Source: Smittium mucronatum (Eukaryota; Kickxellomycota; Harpellomycetes; Harpellales; Legeriomycetaceae). Taken from it: a stretch of 16,296 nt of DNA. The notes below the pieces were generated by a model. The model did not search any database and was not told the DNA's origin. It saw nothing but the letters and a program-made list of their open reading frames with translations. The position numbers and the translations under genes are program-made. Shown here piece after piece: positions 1 to 8,912 of this stretch. The first letter of the stretch is position 1, and each line of letters starts with the position of its first letter. Location: contig LSSL01007098.1 of assembly GCA_001953115.1 (NCBI GenBank), forward strand, positions 1-16,296, in the 5' to 3' direction.

Positions 1-499
1 ATAATTTTTTAATATCCTTATTTAGATATGTGGGATTTTTATACAGCATTGTTAATTATTGATATCGGTTGAATTTAATTTACTAACCTACTTTTAAAAA
101 AATCAATTTTATTTTTAATTGTTACCCGATCGGAGTTAAATAGTGAAAAATGGGCGAATGGCTTGATAAATAAATAAATTTGATTAGAGAAAATTTTTAC
201 TATAGTTATTGTCCCTAATTCGGAAACGGTTAATAAGAGAAATTGAAATCACATTTTCATTGGAAAACCCCCTTCCACGACCATATATTTTACCGAATAG
301 TTTAAATTATTGATAATTATAATTTCCCTCAAAAAAACTATTAAATGATAATAATTTGGTTTTTGGTATGGATGGAAATGCTTTATAGGCATATTCAGAA
401 TTTTTAGAGTGATTTTTATTGGAAAATTTATTTTTGGTTCCAATAATTTTGTGATCGCGGTAAAAAATGATAAGATTTTATGAAATAAAGCTTCTATTG
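1..499. other. AT-rich spacer, no supported gene
   Basis: This stretch is slightly richer in G+C than most of the window, especially near 120-300, but holds no convincing gene. The longest open frame runs on the minus strand from 443 to 249 (64 codons). It begins with TTG, its first ATG is codon 18, its product is rich in I, N and K, and I recognise no domain, signal peptide or motif. At about 83% AT a frame of this length is expected by chance. No tRNA-like fold was seen. Confidence 0.7.
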
Positions 500-527
500 G
501 AATATATATATATGTATATATATATTC
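500..527. repeat. (TA)n palindrome, 13-bp arms
   Basis: Two perfect 13-bp inverted arms made almost entirely of TA dinucleotides, each closed by a G/C pair at the outer end, flank a 2-nt centre (TG). It could extrude as a cruciform. The simplest explanation is a TA microsatellite with a substitution in the middle; no function is implied. Confidence 0.85.
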
Positions 528-746
528 TCATTTTTATATTTAAAAGATATTTATAAATATACTGCAAAAAATTAATAACTGGAGGGTAATTATTAATTTA
601 AATCCAAAAAATTAATTTTTCATTAATTTCAAAACAAAGATTATAATTTCAAAGCTTCATTATTTTTCATCAATCATTTTTAATTATTAAAATCCCTTAT
701 TTAATTTTTTTTTTATAAATTATAAATTATTAATTTGTAATTATTA

Positions 747-765
747 TTTTTTTTTTAAAAAAAAA
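747..765. repeat. T10-A9 homopolymer switch
   Basis: Ten T residues are followed directly by nine A residues, giving an 18-bp perfect palindrome at 748-765. Such T-to-A switches are stiff, nucleosome-disfavouring tracts in AT-rich nuclear genomes (general knowledge). They also arise readily by chance and slippage. Confidence 0.85.
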
Positions 766-870
766 TATAATTCTTTATAGGCGATAAATTATACAAAGTC
801 CCTATTGATTATAACTCTTATATTATAATAAACCACTTATCCATTTTATATTTAGTTTAACTGCACCCAA

Positions 871-885
871 AAAATAAAATAAAAT
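871..885. repeat. Short AAAAT pentamer run
   Basis: Three exact copies of AAAAT are followed by degenerate continuation to about 899. This is a minor microsatellite. A similar three-copy run in AATAA phase lies at 1186-1200. Confidence 0.7.
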
Positions 886-1185
886 CAAATAAAACAAATT
901 GGAAAATTATTTTTAGTTTGCATAAAATCAAGGGTCTAAAATTCAATTTGTAGACATGAAAGTTTCCAAGAGCAGAATATCCTATTTCCATTATTTTACG
1001 AAAATTTATCTAAGTCATTATGTGAAAAAATAATGGCCATTTTATGATATCTGAAAATTGAAACTCGAATATGTAAAATGTGCTGATATTAATGCTATTA
1101 CAGAAATATGACATTTATAAATTTAATTTGTTTTTTTATTCAAAATGAAACTTATTTTAACATAAAATGGATTAATACATACCCG

Positions 1186-1200
1186 AATAAAATAAAATAA
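1186..1200. repeat. Short AATAA pentamer run
   Basis: Three exact copies of AATAA, the same family of simple repeat as at 871-885. It contains AATAAA hexamers, but these occur throughout the window and are not evidence for a polyadenylation site. Confidence 0.7.
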
Positions 1201-1883
1201 ATGAATTATAGTAATGAGCCAATAAAAAATAATAAAAGCCTGAATAAAAAAAAGCACTTCAATATTAATAAAGGTACACATTTTTTTTAAAATCGTGGTT
1301 TGTTTCTTGCATAAAAACGAATTATATTATTAAATCCGTTTTAAAATAGGCAGTGTCTATTTTATAAACAAGCGATGAATTATTCTCTGGTTTTTATGTC
1401 GTATAAAAATATAGCAATTTTATAATGCCTTAACAATTGGTTAAATTACTTATTATTATTAAATAATTATTTTAATTATTATAAATAGTCATATTAATTA
1501 ATAGAAAGAGTTTTTTACGGTAGATAGTTTAATTTTGACATTTAAAAAACTCAAAACCAAAAATTTTTGTCTTTTTTTTACGTTTTGAATTTTTATTAAA
1601 TGATTTATTAGCCAATATAAATTATAAAATATAGACTATTTGATAATTACGTTCTAATTCAAATATAACACCATATTTAAAAGAGTTTTTATAATTTTTC
1701 TTTAGAAAACCAAGCTTATAGAGATTTAATATCAGTTTAGAAGTGAGTCAGTAAATAAAACCTGAATTTATTTTATCATATGTCTTCGAAAATTTTAAAC
1801 GGTCATTTAGGTAATTAAAAGGATTTAAATGGAAAAAACAGCAAATTTTTTTTTATTTAAAGGTGTTTTTCAGCTTAAAGTGT

Positions 1884-1924
1884 AAGAACAGTAAAATTTC
1901 TTAAAAAATGTTCTTAAATTTTAC
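1884..1924. repeat. Interlocked inverted repeats (order A-B-A'-B')
   Basis: A 7-nt block (1884-1890) and an abutting 9-nt block (1891-1899) are each followed, after a 9-nt spacer, by their exact reverse complements in the same order: 1909-1915 pairs with the first and 1916-1924 with the second. The order is that of an H-type pseudoknot, but both linkers that would span the grooves have zero length, so the full structure could not form as drawn. Either stem could form alone. The composition is mostly A/T, so chance cannot be excluded. Confidence 0.6.
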
Positions 1925-1950
1925 AAATTGATAATAAAAATAGAAGCAGT

Positions 1951-1969
1951 AATACTTAATTTAAGTATT
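1951..1969. repeat. AT palindrome, 9-bp arms
   Basis: Perfect 9-bp inverted arms (AATACTTAA and TTAAGTATT) flank a single central T. It lies 26 bp after the interlocked repeats at 1884-1924. One or two such palindromes are expected by chance in 16 kb of this composition. Confidence 0.7.
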
Positions 1970-4900
1970 CAATGAAATTTAAAATTTAAGGGTCTTTTCA
2001 AAGGTATGGGTAATATAATGGTATTTTTTTTGTCTTATAAAATATATATTTGAATTTTTGAATTGCAAAAACCTGCATATAAATACATATTAGCAGAAGA
2101 AAAATGAATAAAAGATAGATGAAAATAAATAAAATATTTGAATAATAAAATAAACTAGAACTTTATCAGTCACTTCGTAGTTTTAAGGAAGAATCTATAA
2201 AGTTTTTTTTTGGATAATATTGGGAGTATTTTATGTATAAATATTTATCAAGGCTATTTTTATTAATTTAGGTATTACAAGGACAATAAATATGGGAAAA
2301 AATGCTTCAAAAATTATTTTTTATGGAATAAAGCGTGTTTATTTGTAAAATAGTTTGTAAATAGTGGTTTTTATATGAAATAAATATAAGTGTACTGCAT
2401 TATTAAAAATAAAAAAATTGAAATATCGTTTTTATCCAGTATATAGTATTTTTTTTCACTTTTTCGATATGTTTTATTTTTTTATACTTTATAGAAGATC
2501 AATTTTGGTGTATTATCTAAATGAAAAAAAAAAGTTATATATAAGAGCAACAAAATAGTAATATGTTTATTTAAATGGATTTTATAAAATAAAAACATCG
2601 AATTTAGAATTTAAAATTTAAAAAATCTTAGCCAAACAAAATTTATCTATTCTTAAATTTAATATGTAATAAAAAATCCAAAAATAATTTAATTTTTACT
2701 TAAAAATACTTTTGGATGCTTATGTAATCTTATTTTTATGCTTTAGGGTTTAAAATAATCAGAAATTCTGCTTTATACATGATAATAATTTTATAAAAAG
2801 TGGAAATTTTAAAAATTTAATTTTTGTCATAAGTATTTAAATTTTTCTAAAACATAACCTAACTTAATCTAGATCTTTCTTCTATTATTTTGGCAAATAA
2901 AAATCTAAAATTCATATATTTAAATATTAAGGTGTATAATTATTTAAATTATACTTATAAAAAAATAGAAATTTGATTCTAGTATCTCCAAATGACCCAT
3001 ATAAAAAGAAATAATTACAAATGTATCATATTTTCGGTTTATTTATACGATAAAACTATAAAAAATTTTATCTAATGAAGTTTTAATAATAATTCAATTT
3101 TGTAGCATGGTTTGATTCGAAGAATTTAAACTTTCAACATATAAATTTCGAGTTTTTTACAATATCATGTTTTACCAATATATCAAATTCGTTTAAAATA
3201 TCAAGAGTAGATTTTATGGAAATCTGAAAGATCTGATTGATAAAGAAAAAAAATAAAGAGCGAAAGAGAGAAAGATGAAAAATTTATAGAAAATCATAGG
3301 AGTTGCTGACTTTTTCCTCTGAAAACGTCATTTATTTTTTTGAAAGATGATTTTTTTGTAAATATGAAACAATTTTTTTTATTTTTACAGTAAAAACACT
3401 TAGATATCTATGATATTTATATCTCTTTTCCTTTACTTATATAATTTAGTTTTCATATCTTTCCTTTGAATTTATTTACTAAGGCTAAATTATTTAAAAA
3501 CTATAGAGTCAAATCATTTTAAACAATTCTTTATCAAAGGAGTCATTGATATATGTAAGTTTATTAAGATAAAAAATATTCATAAAGGTTTAAATTTATT
3601 AAGGAGCCCTCTAATTATACCTCTAATAGATTTTTAGGAACACTTAAGCCTATCAAAGAAGCTTTCTATTAAAATCCTTCCAAAAAAATCTGACTGATTT
3701 TTATTCAACTCAATTTCAAGCTATGAAACTGTTGATTTTATCATAGAAATAAAATTCTTGAGCTTTGTTATTTAGCTTCTGTTTTTTGAATATGTTTTTT
3801 TTAAAATAAAAACTATGAATTTTTTGTCTAAAACTACATGATCTTTATTCGAAATTATTTCTCATTTTTTGTGACATCCATTTCCATCCTCTATTATTTA
3901 ACCTAAGAGTTTTGTTTAAAAAAAAAAATCGCATATTTATTTTCCATATTCTTTATTACATAAATATGGTGTAATGAGTCTTTTGAAACCGGCTTAATTA
4001 ATGAAAAAATTCTATCCGGGATCTCAAATGTTTCATTTTCTACGCAATAATGACAATTTTTCTCAAAGCATAATACTTTTAAATCCCAAAAAAATCTGAA
4101 GGTGCATTTATATACAACACAAAATTTCCGATTATTATTAATGATTTTTTATTATTAGAAATAAATATCAACTATGGAAATCGAGTTTCTTTCTTGTTAG
4201 AACAGAGATAATAATCCGATAAATTATTTCTAATAACGTTTTCTGTAAATTGATTATATCAAAAGTAGAAGGTCCAAGATATACTGAAATCTCAACCCAG
4301 ATCTTCATAATAAAATTAATAGCGTAAATAAGTCATTATAATAACCAATTTGTCAATATTAGCAAATTTTGATAATCTCCGATTTCTCACTTCTCATTTC
4401 CAATTTTATTAAGTTTATCACACATAACGAGTGATTATATCGAATTATTAATTTTAGAACCTATAAGAGAATTATTTTTTAGGGGTTTTATCATTCCAAT
4501 AAGAGTCACAACTCTTTTTCTTCTTATTCAACTGGGAATTCAATAGATAAATTCGATGTTGCAACTAAATCCAATTTTTATCTATTCAAAACTTATTTAT
4601 ATTTATCAATAACCATATTTTTTCTTGATTAAGACAAATAATATTTAAAATTTTTTGTGTTTAAAATACCTCAATATTTTTTTAAAAAATTTAAAGAGAG
4701 AAATATTATACTTATTCGGTAATAAAGCATTTTATTAAAGACAAATAAGCATATCACCTACTGAATTTTAATTCAAGTTTTAATATATCAAAAAATTCAA
4801 CTTAGTGGTATTTATTATTCGCTTTTATTTAAACTATAAAATAGCTCACTGAAAATTTCGAATATAATTTTATAAAATATTATTTCTCACATAATATCCA

Positions 4901-6248
4901 ATTTTAAATATTAAAATATTAGTGCACAAAATCAAATTTTTTATTTATTTGATATTACAGTTTGTATTTAATTCTTAAAAAGCTCAAATTTCTGACTTTT
5001 AAACATAATTTGAAGATTTTTTTTTTTAGTTTTCGCCTTATTTTTTAAAATATTTAGGATATATTTGGTTTTTATTATTTTTTAATTTCATATTTGAAAA
5101 TTAGCATTTTTTTAACAAATTTTTATTGGGTGAAACCGCGAATATACGTTTTTCTATCTTAAATGGGTAATTATTATAATATATAATCAGGGATTTAGAT
5201 TCAAAATTAAACCCATAAATTATTATTGGAGTTATTTTTAAACATCTTTGATCATTTTTTTATTACTTGATTTACTAAAAATATTTTATAGCTATAAATT
5301 TATTGGACATGATAGTTGCAACACTAACTTTATATTCAATTTTTGGCAAATTTTTATAATATATATGTTGAAAGTGTTTTTGAGATTTTAACAGCGATTT
5401 TATATAATAATTGATTTTGAGATCTCTCTTATTTTAATTAGGTATTATTAGTCTAATAACCTTTTGAATTTGGTATTTTATCAAATAAAATCCAACAATG
5501 ATTATCATATAATTTTAAAATAGCCAAATAAAATTTGGGATAACATTTAAATTTTTTTATAAATTTAATAGTAATTTTTTTATATTTTGGCTCAAAAATA
5601 TCCCGCCTTTAAGTAAAGTGCTGTTTATTGGATCCTAGAAATAAAAAAAAAATAGCAAAATTTGGCAAGATGAAGTCGAAGAATCACAAAAAATATAGAA
5701 CATTTCAAATATAACAGCTAAATAGTGCTTATTCTTTTAATAATACACTTCAAACTACTATTAAAACGATTTATGTACCAAAATCCAAAATTAGGAGATA
5801 TCTAAATTTTTTTTGAGTAAATAAGAATTTATTACTTAATTTTAGCATTTTTATTTTTTTATTTCTTTTGAAATTGCGATTTAATTCATATTCTGGCTCT
5901 ATATAGCAAATTTAATTGTTTTTTAATTTATTAAAACCATAAATTTTAAAACTTATCCAATTTTTTTAAAATTATTTTCTGAATAAACTAATTTTTAACA
6001 TATAATTTATTCTCATACATTAGTGATAGCAAATATTTTGATTTTTCTTTTTTCATAAAATATATTACATTATATCTCAAGAATAAACAAGAATTATGAA
6101 ATTTAAATTTTTTACAACACCATAGATATTTAAAAATTTGATTTCATCTTTTCATAAATAACTTTATTTAAAAATCTATCATTTTTTTTGAAAAAAAACC
6201 TCCTTAATATAAATAAATTTCTTTAGAACCTGGAAGAGACTACTATTC
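1970..6248. other. AT-rich gene desert
   Basis: Over 4.2 kb without a supported gene, RNA or mobile element. All six frames are interrupted roughly every 10 codons on average. Sampled lines have about 10-25% G+C. The only structured items I could mark are the purine-rich tract at 3242-3282 and scattered T- or A-runs of 8-11 nt. No long direct or inverted repeat to elsewhere in the window was noticed by eye. Confidence 0.65.
3242..3282 (+). repeat. Purine-rich tract
   Basis: Of about 41 bases on the plus strand, all but three are A or G, including an alternating GAGCGAAAGAGAGAAAG portion. It stands out because G is otherwise scarce. A polypurine tract can form unusual helices or mark a retroelement polypurine tract, but no LTR, primer-binding site or reverse-transcriptase frame accompanies it, so it is recorded as composition only. 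Confidence 0.6.
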
Positions 6249-6310
6249 TTTTTATTTTGTTTTTATTTTGTTTTTATTTTAATTATTTTGTTTATTTTAG
6301 TTATTTTAAT
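6249..6310 (+). repeat. Degenerate TTTTTATTTTG tandem repeat
   Basis: Two exact copies of the 11-bp unit TTTTTATTTTG (6249-6259 and 6260-6270) are followed by a partial copy and degenerate TTATTTTA-type units to about 6310, ending in a T-run. It is a simple minisatellite formed by slippage, with no coding potential. Confidence 0.8.
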
Positions 6311-6507
6311 TTTTTTTTTTGAATTAATTTTATAATAAAACTATAATTTGATTAATAAAATGCGTTAAATTTCTTATTATTAAATTTATTAAGTCATTTA
6401 TGTTCCATTCCTAATATTTAAATAAATTACTAATGGATTTTCATGAAAAAGTCTAAAAAAACAAAGAAAATATGGATTTTAATAGGGATAGGATTTTATA
6501 AATAAAT

Positions 6508-6545
6508 TCAATTGTGAATGCTTTTTCAAACACATTCACAAATGA
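6508..6545. repeat. Hairpin, 12 of 13 bp paired, 12-nt loop
   Basis: The left strand 6508-6520 pairs with 6533-6545 at 12 of 13 positions (one A/A mismatch); the loop is 6521-6532. Four of the pairs are G/C, which is improbable by chance at about 17% G+C. No T-run immediately follows, so it is not a classical intrinsic terminator. It lies about 310 bp left of the large inverted repeat. Function unknown. Confidence 0.7.
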
Positions 6546-6694
6546 TTTGCAAAACCAAAAGTAGCGGTAATCACAAAAAAGATTCATAATAAAAAGAATT
6601 TTAAAGCACAATTGCAATAGTTAAATTATTCGGTATCATATCTTTAAATTATAAATTAATTAAAAATTAATTACAAAGCTAAATAAAACAAAAA

Positions 6695-6730
6695 ATATAT
6701 ATATATAACCCTTATTAACGTATATATATA
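6695..6730. repeat. Interrupted (TA)n microsatellite
   Basis: Six AT dinucleotides (6695-6706) and five TA dinucleotides (6721-6730) flank a 14-nt non-repeat core. The two TA blocks are mutually complementary and could pair. This is simple slippage-type sequence. Confidence 0.75.
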
Positions 6731-6896
6731 CCTACTCAAAGCAAATTTTATCGCTTTTGGCACAGAGGTTTTTATATTCGTATTGTGTGGCACCTTTTCG
6801 AAGCTAGAAAAATGGTGAAAAAGTTATAACCGATTTTTTTTATTTTATCTATTATCAATTTTTTTTAGCCAAATGGTATAATTATTTTTGTTTTTA

Positions 6897-7259
6897 ATGG
6901 ATGATCCAATAAAAAATACTTTTTTTAAAGACATGATATGATTGATTCAAAATAAAAATTCTTTTATAGAAAAATAGACTGCCAACGAAATTGGGGCCTT
7001 TGAATTTGCTAAAGGATCGACATTGGATATAATTTCAAATAAAAAGATGGCACAAACTATTTCGAATGTTTTAAAAATCTTTATGGTAATAGTTTATAAT
7101 GCTTAAAATCCACCAATAATGTTACATTAAGTTTATTTTGCACTTAACGGGTTTTATTGAATAGATTAGATTTATTTGAAAATATGCCTCATTTTCAAAT
7201 AAGTGTAAATTTTTTAATTAAATGCGTTTTATTCAAAATGAATGCTTTTTTTCAAAAAA
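6897..7259 (+). repeat. Left arm of the large inverted repeat
   Basis: The arm has three zones. The outer zone, 6897-6976, is moderately similar to its partner. The middle zone, 6977-7094, is about 80% identical. The core, 7095-7250, is about 97% identical and is followed by a T-run, a C and an A-run to 7259. A perfect 11-bp hairpin sits in the core (7172-7182 with 7192-7202, 9-nt loop). On the plus strand the outer and middle zones form a frame with few stops, with TGA at about 6939 and TAG at about 6975, which may be a relic of coding sequence. The partner arm has frameshifting indels in the same stretch, so neither arm is under coding constraint now. Confidence 0.8.
7172..7202. repeat. Perfect hairpin inside left arm
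   Basis: TTATTTGAAAA (7172-7182) pairs exactly with TTTTCAAATAA (7192-7202) across the 9-nt loop TATGCCTCA. The same hairpin, loop included, is present without change in the right arm at 8069-8099. A related 10-nt string recurs further out in each arm (about 7033-7042 and 8229-8239), so the element has a repeated TTATTTGAAA-type subterminal motif. Confidence 0.75.
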
Positions 7260-8009
7260 CCAAATTTATTAACTTTTTTAATAATTTTTATCCATTTTCA
7301 TAAAATTTATTAAAATTAACTCCAATTAACAAATAAATAAAATTTCTTACATTAATTCCATCTTTTATCAAAATAAAACTTAGATTTTTTTATTTAGATT
7401 TTTAAATTTATCTAGTTATTAATAGAAATTGCTTTGTGTAATAAGAAATAGTTCAGGATTTATTAGAGATGATTCAATATAAACATTATAACTGTATATT
7501 TCTTAAAAATTTTCTCTTCAGAAATTTGACACCTAAAAGCATAACCGTTCGCTAAAAAAAAATACAAATTTGTATGTTTTATATTATTCTTTTCATTTAT
7601 ATAAATAGCTTCATATATTACTGAATAAATTATACAGATCACTTTTTTGAAAAAATAAAATAAAAACAAGTATATTTTTCTAAAAAAATTCTATTTAATT
7701 TTTCAAAGCCTTAATTGAAATCTGTGTATCTTTATTATTTTTTATATACAAAGTTCGAGTATAAAAAGTACTCAAAATAAAAATCTATGTTTTAGTTGAA
7801 TTTTTTTTATAAAGCTTACAGTAATACTACTCTTGTACCCTAGATTCATATGTCAAAATCAAACATGCATATCATTTTATTTCTACTAATGAAAAAATAA
7901 AAAACGATTTTCAACAAGCAGATTTTAAATTCTAATTTGGAACTTTTGACCCGATTTGATTCAAAAGCTAAAAAGATTTATAAGACTATTATAAAGCTAA
8001 TAATTTTTT
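7260..8009. other. Central spacer of the inverted-repeat element, no supported gene
   Basis: About 750 bp between the arms. The only frame longer than 60 codons is on the minus strand, 7669 to 7463 (68 codons). It starts with TTG; its first ATG is codon 62, so it is not a credible eukaryotic gene as it stands. Residues 42-47 read GYAFRC, which faintly recalls the zinc-ribbon stretch before the second Cys pair in ISXO2/IS1595-type transposases, but the expected partner cysteines and the catalytic DDE/DDN region are absent. I treat this as a chance frame or a relic too short to name. The T12-G-A9 block at 8004-8025 spans the border with the right arm. Confidence 0.55.
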
Positions 8010-8068
8010 TTTTTTGAAAAAAAAAGCATCCATTTTGGATAAAACGCATTTAATTCAAAAATTTACAC

Positions 8069-8099
8069 TTATTTGAAAATGAGGCATATTTTCAAATAA
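8069..8099. repeat. Perfect hairpin inside right arm
   Basis: An 11-bp stem (8069-8079 with 8089-8099) and a 9-nt loop, identical to the hairpin at 7172-7202 once reverse-complemented. No base has changed in stem or loop between the two arms. Confidence 0.75.
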
Positions 8100-8293
8100 A
8101 TCTAATATATTCAATAAAACCCGTTAAGTGCAAAATAAACTTAATGTAACATTATTGGTGGATTTTAAGCATTATATCCAATTATTTTAAAGATTTTTAA
8201 AACATTCGAAATATTTGGAGCTATTTTTTTTATTTGAAACTATAATAATGTCGAGCCTTTGACAATTTAAAGACCTCAATTGCGTTTGCAGCT

Positions 8294-8414
8294 TAATATA
8301 AACGCATAATACAGATTATTAATAATCCTATATTAATTAAAAGAAGAAAGATTGTATTTTTTCAATTTTAAATGTTAAAATAGAATTATAAAATAGGTAC
8401 TGTTGTTAATTTTC
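8294..8414. other. 121-bp segment unique to the right arm
   Basis: Homology between the arms stops at 8293 and resumes at about 8415. The equivalent gap in the left arm is only a few bases (about 6970-6976). This is either an insertion in the right arm or a deletion in the left. Its ends have weak TTAATA/TTAACA similarity in inverted orientation, not enough to call a nested element. Confidence 0.6.
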
Positions 8415-8650
8415 TTTCTATAAAAGAATTTTCGATCCTATAAAATGTCCTTGCAATAACATTCTTATTGGCATCTCTATGTAGTTAAAAATATTTTTAA
8501 TAGTTTGAAATTTCACTTATTGAGAATTATGTATTTTTTTTATTATCTTACATCAAGTATTTTATCTTCAACATTAAAACTGCTCATTAATCTCAAAATT
8601 TGAAAACAACTAGCTCTCTATATAGAATTTTTTTTTATAAAATAAAAAAT

Positions 8651-8670
8651 GTTTCCTGAATTCTGGAAAC
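8651..8670. repeat. 20-bp near-perfect palindrome centred on GAATTC
   Basis: The arms GTTTCC and GGAAAC flank a T/T mismatch and the self-complementary core GAATTC. Nine of ten arm positions pair and four of them are G/C, which is unlikely by chance at this base composition. Such symmetry fits a dimeric protein-binding site, but no gene is near to regulate. It lies about 130 bp outside the right arm of the inverted repeat. Confidence 0.7.
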
Positions 8671-8891
8671 CAAACTCTTGTAGCCGATCTAAAATCAAAA
8701 ATTTATAAAAATTACAAATATATTACTGTGAGATTAGGATTTTCGAAAAAATTTACATTCCCATAATTATTGGTAATTATTAATATAAAAATAATCTATA
8801 CACTCATCTGACTATTTAAATTAGTTTACAGCTAAAAAAATTCATTTCTTTGAATCATTTGGAGTTTGAGTCTATTCAGTACCGGAAATAT

Positions 8892-8912
8892 GAAAAAACA
8901 CGTGTCTTTTTC
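8892..8912. repeat. Near-palindrome around CACGTG
   Basis: ACACGTGT (8898-8905) is a perfect palindrome; with the flanking A-run and T-run the symmetry extends over 21 bp with one unpaired base. CACGTG is the E-box core bound by bHLH factors in fungi and animals (established). With no gene nearby, a regulatory role is not supported. Confidence 0.5.

Larger units (their letters stand above)
528..1883. other. AT-rich spacer with homopolymer and pentamer runs
   Basis: No gene is visible in any frame. The stretch holds the T/A block at 747-765, two short AAAAT-type runs (871-885 and 1186-1200), and an 8-bp stem with a 7-nt loop at 1342-1364 that carries two G/C pairs. Positions near 950-1060 are mildly G+C-richer but have frequent stops. 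Nothing resembles an RNA gene. Confidence 0.65.
6311..6854. other. AT-rich spacer left of the inverted-repeat element
   Basis: No gene. The stretch contains the hairpin at 6508-6545, the interrupted (TA)n at 6695-6730 and, from about 6741, a G+C-richer stretch that leads into the left arm of the inverted repeat. The plus-strand frame beginning at 6741 has unusually few stops up to 7103 (see findings) but has no recognisable protein similarity. Confidence 0.6.
8010..8475 (-). repeat. Right arm of the large inverted repeat
   Basis: This is the reverse-complement partner of the left arm. Its core, 8021-8176, differs by four substitutions; its middle zone, 8177-8293, is about 80% identical; its outer zone, about 8415-8475, is about 70% identical. 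Between the middle and outer zones lies a 121-bp segment (8294-8414) with no counterpart in the left arm. The inner end is a T12-G-A9 block. The hairpin of the core is repeated at 8069-8099. Confidence 0.8.
6855..8520. mobile_element. Long inverted-repeat element (decayed foldback/MITE-like)
   Basis: Two arms in opposite orientation flank about 750 bp. In the left arm, 7095-7250 matches the reverse complement of 8021-8176 with four substitutions in 156 bp; just inside, the T-run is 7 nt on the left and 9 nt on the right. Outward, 6977-7094 matches 8177-8293 at roughly 80% with single-base indels, and about 6897-6976 matches about 8415-8475 at roughly 70%. The outer limits (6855 and 8520) are approximate. 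Long arms around a gene-less centre fit a non-autonomous foldback or long-TIR DNA transposon (established element classes). No transposase, clean terminus or target-site duplication could be seen, so an old inverted segmental duplication is an alternative. Confidence 0.6.

Noticed and set aside
249..443. 64-codon minus-strand open frame
   Set aside because: It starts with TTG, has its first ATG at codon 18, shows no motif and is within the length expected by chance at about 83% AT. No neighbour or promoter context supports it.
3242..3282. Polypurine tract as part of an LTR retroelement
   Set aside because: No long terminal repeats, primer-binding site or reverse-transcriptase relic was found around it.
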